Assembly (NCBI GenBank): GCA_007117185.1 | Contig: SKHA01000029.1 | Coordinates: 1 to 8,854, forward strand | Direction: 5' to 3' | From: Spirochaeta sp. | GTDB taxonomy: Bacteria > Spirochaetota > Spirochaetia > DSM-27196 > Alkalispirochaetaceae | Length of the DNA stretch: 8,854 bases | Shown: one piece after another, positions 7,819 through 8,854 of the stretch | Numbering within the stretch: position 1 is the first letter of the stretch | Layout: every line of letters begins with the position of its first letter | The notes under the pieces: generated by a model | The model's database searches: none | Told to the model about the DNA's origin: nothing | Seen by the model: only the letters and a program-made list of their open reading frames with translations | Program-made: the position numbers and the translations under genes

Positions 7819-7833
7819 GGTAGTAATTATACC
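7819..7833. promoter_or_regulatory. Imperfect dyad over the operon -10 box, possible operator
   Basis: GGTA and TACC flank a palindromic TAATTA, with one extra G on the left side. The dyad covers the candidate TATAAT and lies just upstream of the operon start codon, a position where a bound protein would block transcription. It is short and AT-rich at the centre, so it may be chance. Confidence 0.25.
7826..7831 (-). promoter_or_regulatory. Candidate -10 box (TATAAT) for the leftward operon
   Basis: A perfect sigma-70 -10 hexamer reads leftward, ending 10 bases before the operon's ATG. Transcription would start near 7819, leaving a leader of only about four bases. The hexamer 17 bases further upstream (TATACG) is a poor -35. 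The call rests on the -10 alone, and the operon promoter could lie elsewhere in the gap. Confidence 0.45.
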
Positions 7834-7876
7834 TATGTCTTACTGAAACGTATAGTATCCCCGAGCACACTGGAAT

Positions 7877-7905
7877 TTGACGCCATACAGATACGGGTGT
7901 ACCAT
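7877..7905 (+). promoter_or_regulatory. Candidate sigma-70 promoter for the lipoprotein gene
   Basis: TTGACG (7877-7882) and TACCAT (7900-7905) are separated by exactly 17 bases. The -35 matches consensus at five of six positions and the -10 at four of six. Transcription would begin near 7912, giving a leader of about 35 bases that contains the small hairpin and the Shine-Dalgarno. This is sequence matching only. Confidence 0.5.
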
Positions 7906-7917
7906 TACGGATCTATA

Positions 7918-7936
7918 TCTGACTATTTTTGTCAGA
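7918..7936 (+). other. Small hairpin directly before the lipoprotein ribosome-binding site
   Basis: TCTGAC and GTCAGA form a perfect six-base-pair stem around a seven-base T-rich loop. The right arm ends on the first A of the AAGGGG ribosome-binding site. It lies in the predicted leader and could modulate ribosome access, or its repeat could bind a protein. It is too weak and badly placed for a terminator of either gene. Confidence 0.35.
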
Positions 7937-7941
7937 AGGGG
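7936..7941 (+). promoter_or_regulatory. Ribosome-binding site of the lipoprotein gene
   Basis: AAGGGG followed by TGG resembles the AAGGAGGTG anti-Shine-Dalgarno complement and lies five bases before ATG 7947. It supports that start over the internal ATG at 7980. Confidence 0.7.
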
Positions 7942-7946
7942 TGGAA

Positions 7947-8854
7947 ATGGGTGGCTCTACTGCCCTCCGACGTTTTGTGATGCTTCTTTCGTGTCTGTTC
8001 TTCCTTCTCGGAGGGTGTGAAAACTTCGTTACCAATGAACGCGACATAACCGGTACAGGAGATTCTCCGCAGATTCTCCTGAACGACGCAGCACCTCCGG
8101 AAGGATCCCTTCCCGTCGCGGTAGGGTCCGATGTCACGGTAACCCTGATCGGCTCATCCACAGCGATCAGCATCCACTACACGTTGGACGGTTCCGACCC
8201 CACTACGCGATCCCCGGAGTACTCCCGTCCCATCTCGCTGACCGGACTGGAAGAGGACACGACGATCCGGGCGCTGGAAGTGACTCGGGACGGAGAAGCC
8301 GCCGCGCCGGTATCTGCAGAGATTCACATCACGGACTCACTGTGGTACCGCATTGATGATGGAGACCGGGTGGGTGACGTTGTGCAGGTGGCACTCTCCC
8401 CCCCGGGAGACGAGGTGATCACCCCGACCCGGGACGTGCTCCTGACCCGGTACCGTGGACTCTTCCCTGTCTCAGTCGACCAGCGCCGCAGCTGGGTCCT
8501 GGGGTTCCGCGATCGAGGGATTATCGGCGGAACCGGGGATGAATCGGAGGCAACCACCCACCTCATCGCTGCGTGGAGCACCACCGAAGGCGGGTGGAAC
8601 AGCCAGCTCTGGCTGCGCGTGAAGGAAGCTGAGAGTTCCTACGCTCTGGTGAGCACCAGAGACCCCGGCGGTAACACCCCGGCCAGACTTGTCATTGCCA
8701 ACGGTGAAACCAACACCGTCCTCTCCTTCGCCAACCTGCAGATCGACTCTGACTCAGCCATGGTGGCAGATCGGGTAGGGGTCCCGATTCGGGTCGGCTT
8801 CTCCGGAACATCCGGGCGGGACATGAGCATCAGCGGCACCCTCTTTGTCCGCCA
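7947..8854 (+). CDS. Secreted lipoprotein with chitobiase C-terminal-like domain (3' end cut by window)
   Basis: The frame is open from ATG 7947 to the window edge (302 residues visible). The N-terminus is a lipoprotein signal peptide: positive n-region (ALRRF, 6-10), hydrophobic core (VMLLSCLFFLL) and lipobox LGGC with Cys24 as the predicted acylated residue. Glu rather than Asp follows the cysteine. Residues about 58-128 (HYTLDGSDPTTRSPEYSRPI, then TTIRALEV) fit the beta-sandwich domain called CHB_HEX_C_1, found at the end of chitobiases and in many surface proteins. The rest, about 130-302, is Trp/Gly/Ser/Thr-rich, looks beta-rich and was not recognised. The start has AAGGGG five bases upstream; an internal ATG at 7980 is less likely because it would drop the arginines of the signal peptide. 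It is divergent from the amidoligase operon, and a functional link is not shown. Likely membrane-anchored and facing the periplasm or cell surface. Confidence 0.9.
   Translation, partial: MGGSTALRRFVMLLSCLFFLLGGCENFVTNERDITGTGDSPQILLNDAAPPEGSLPVAVGSDVTVTLIGSSTAISIHYTLDGSDPTTRSPEYSRPISLTGLEEDTTIRALEVTRDGEAAAPVSAEIHITDSLWYRIDDGDRVGDVVQVALSPPGDEVITPTRDVLLTRYRGLFPVSVDQRRSWVLGFRDRGIIGGTGDESEATTHLIAAWSTTEGGWNSQLWLRVKEAESSYALVSTRDPGGNTPARLVIANGETNTVLSFANLQIDSDSAMVADRVGVPIRVGFSGTSGRDMSISGTLFVR

Noticed and set aside
7492..7980. A plus-strand open frame crossing the intergenic gap.
   Set aside because: It is mostly antisense to the ATP-grasp gene and ends inside the lipoprotein signal peptide; no protein-like motif.
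1..8854. tRNA, rRNA, CRISPR arrays, insertion sequences or intrinsic terminators.
   Set aside because: I looked for repeated spacer patterns, terminal inverted repeats, cloverleaf-like segments and GC-stem/T-run terminators and saw none. Both outer genes run off the window, so their terminators would lie outside it.

Overview
The window is GC-rich bacterial DNA, with strong G/C preference at third codon positions and one visibly AT-richer intergenic gap. The lipobox signal peptide of the rightward gene points to a bacterium with lipoproteins, probably Gram-negative. Lipoproteins carrying a chitobiase-C-like domain are common in spirochaetes, among others, so that is one possibility, but the sequence does not settle the taxon.

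Layout. A four-gene leftward (minus-strand) operon fills positions 7815 to 1. In transcription order it holds: a stand-alone circularly permuted ATP-grasp protein (7815-6361); a stand-alone alpha-E protein (6371-5376); a 1149-residue fusion of a transglutaminase-like protease with a DUF2126 putative amidoligase (5404-1955); and a second circularly permuted ATP-grasp fused to an alpha-E domain (1986 to beyond position 1). That last gene has no stop in the window and is easy to miss, because long antisense frames cover it. All three junctions overlap, by 11, 29 and 32 bases, so the genes are almost certainly co-transcribed and translationally coupled. A 131-base divergent intergenic region (7816-7946) separates the operon from a rightward lipoprotein gene (7947 to beyond 8854).

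How the genes fit together. Comparative genomics (the Iyer/Aravind work on amidoligases) links circularly permuted ATP-grasp, alpha-E, transglutaminase-like and DUF2126 proteins in one conserved neighbourhood, often with the proteasome-like peptidase Anbu. The predicted theme is ATP-dependent formation of amide or peptide bonds (ATP-grasp and the glutamine-synthetase-like DUF2126 region), with removal by a Cys-His-Asp transglutaminase-fold hydrolase. The substrate remains unknown. No Anbu gene is in the window; it could lie beyond the left edge.

The most notable feature is the second ATP-grasp. It keeps the family's N-terminal and C-terminal blocks but lacks about 65 residues that include the lysine strand and glycine loop, so it looks like a catalytically dead partner of the intact upstream copy. 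Other points of interest are an Asn-to-Cys change in a conserved DUF2126 motif, an in-frame 18-base tandem repeat inside the DUF2126 region, and a perfect TATAAT so close to the operon's first ATG that the mRNA may be leaderless. No tRNA, rRNA, CRISPR or mobile element was seen.
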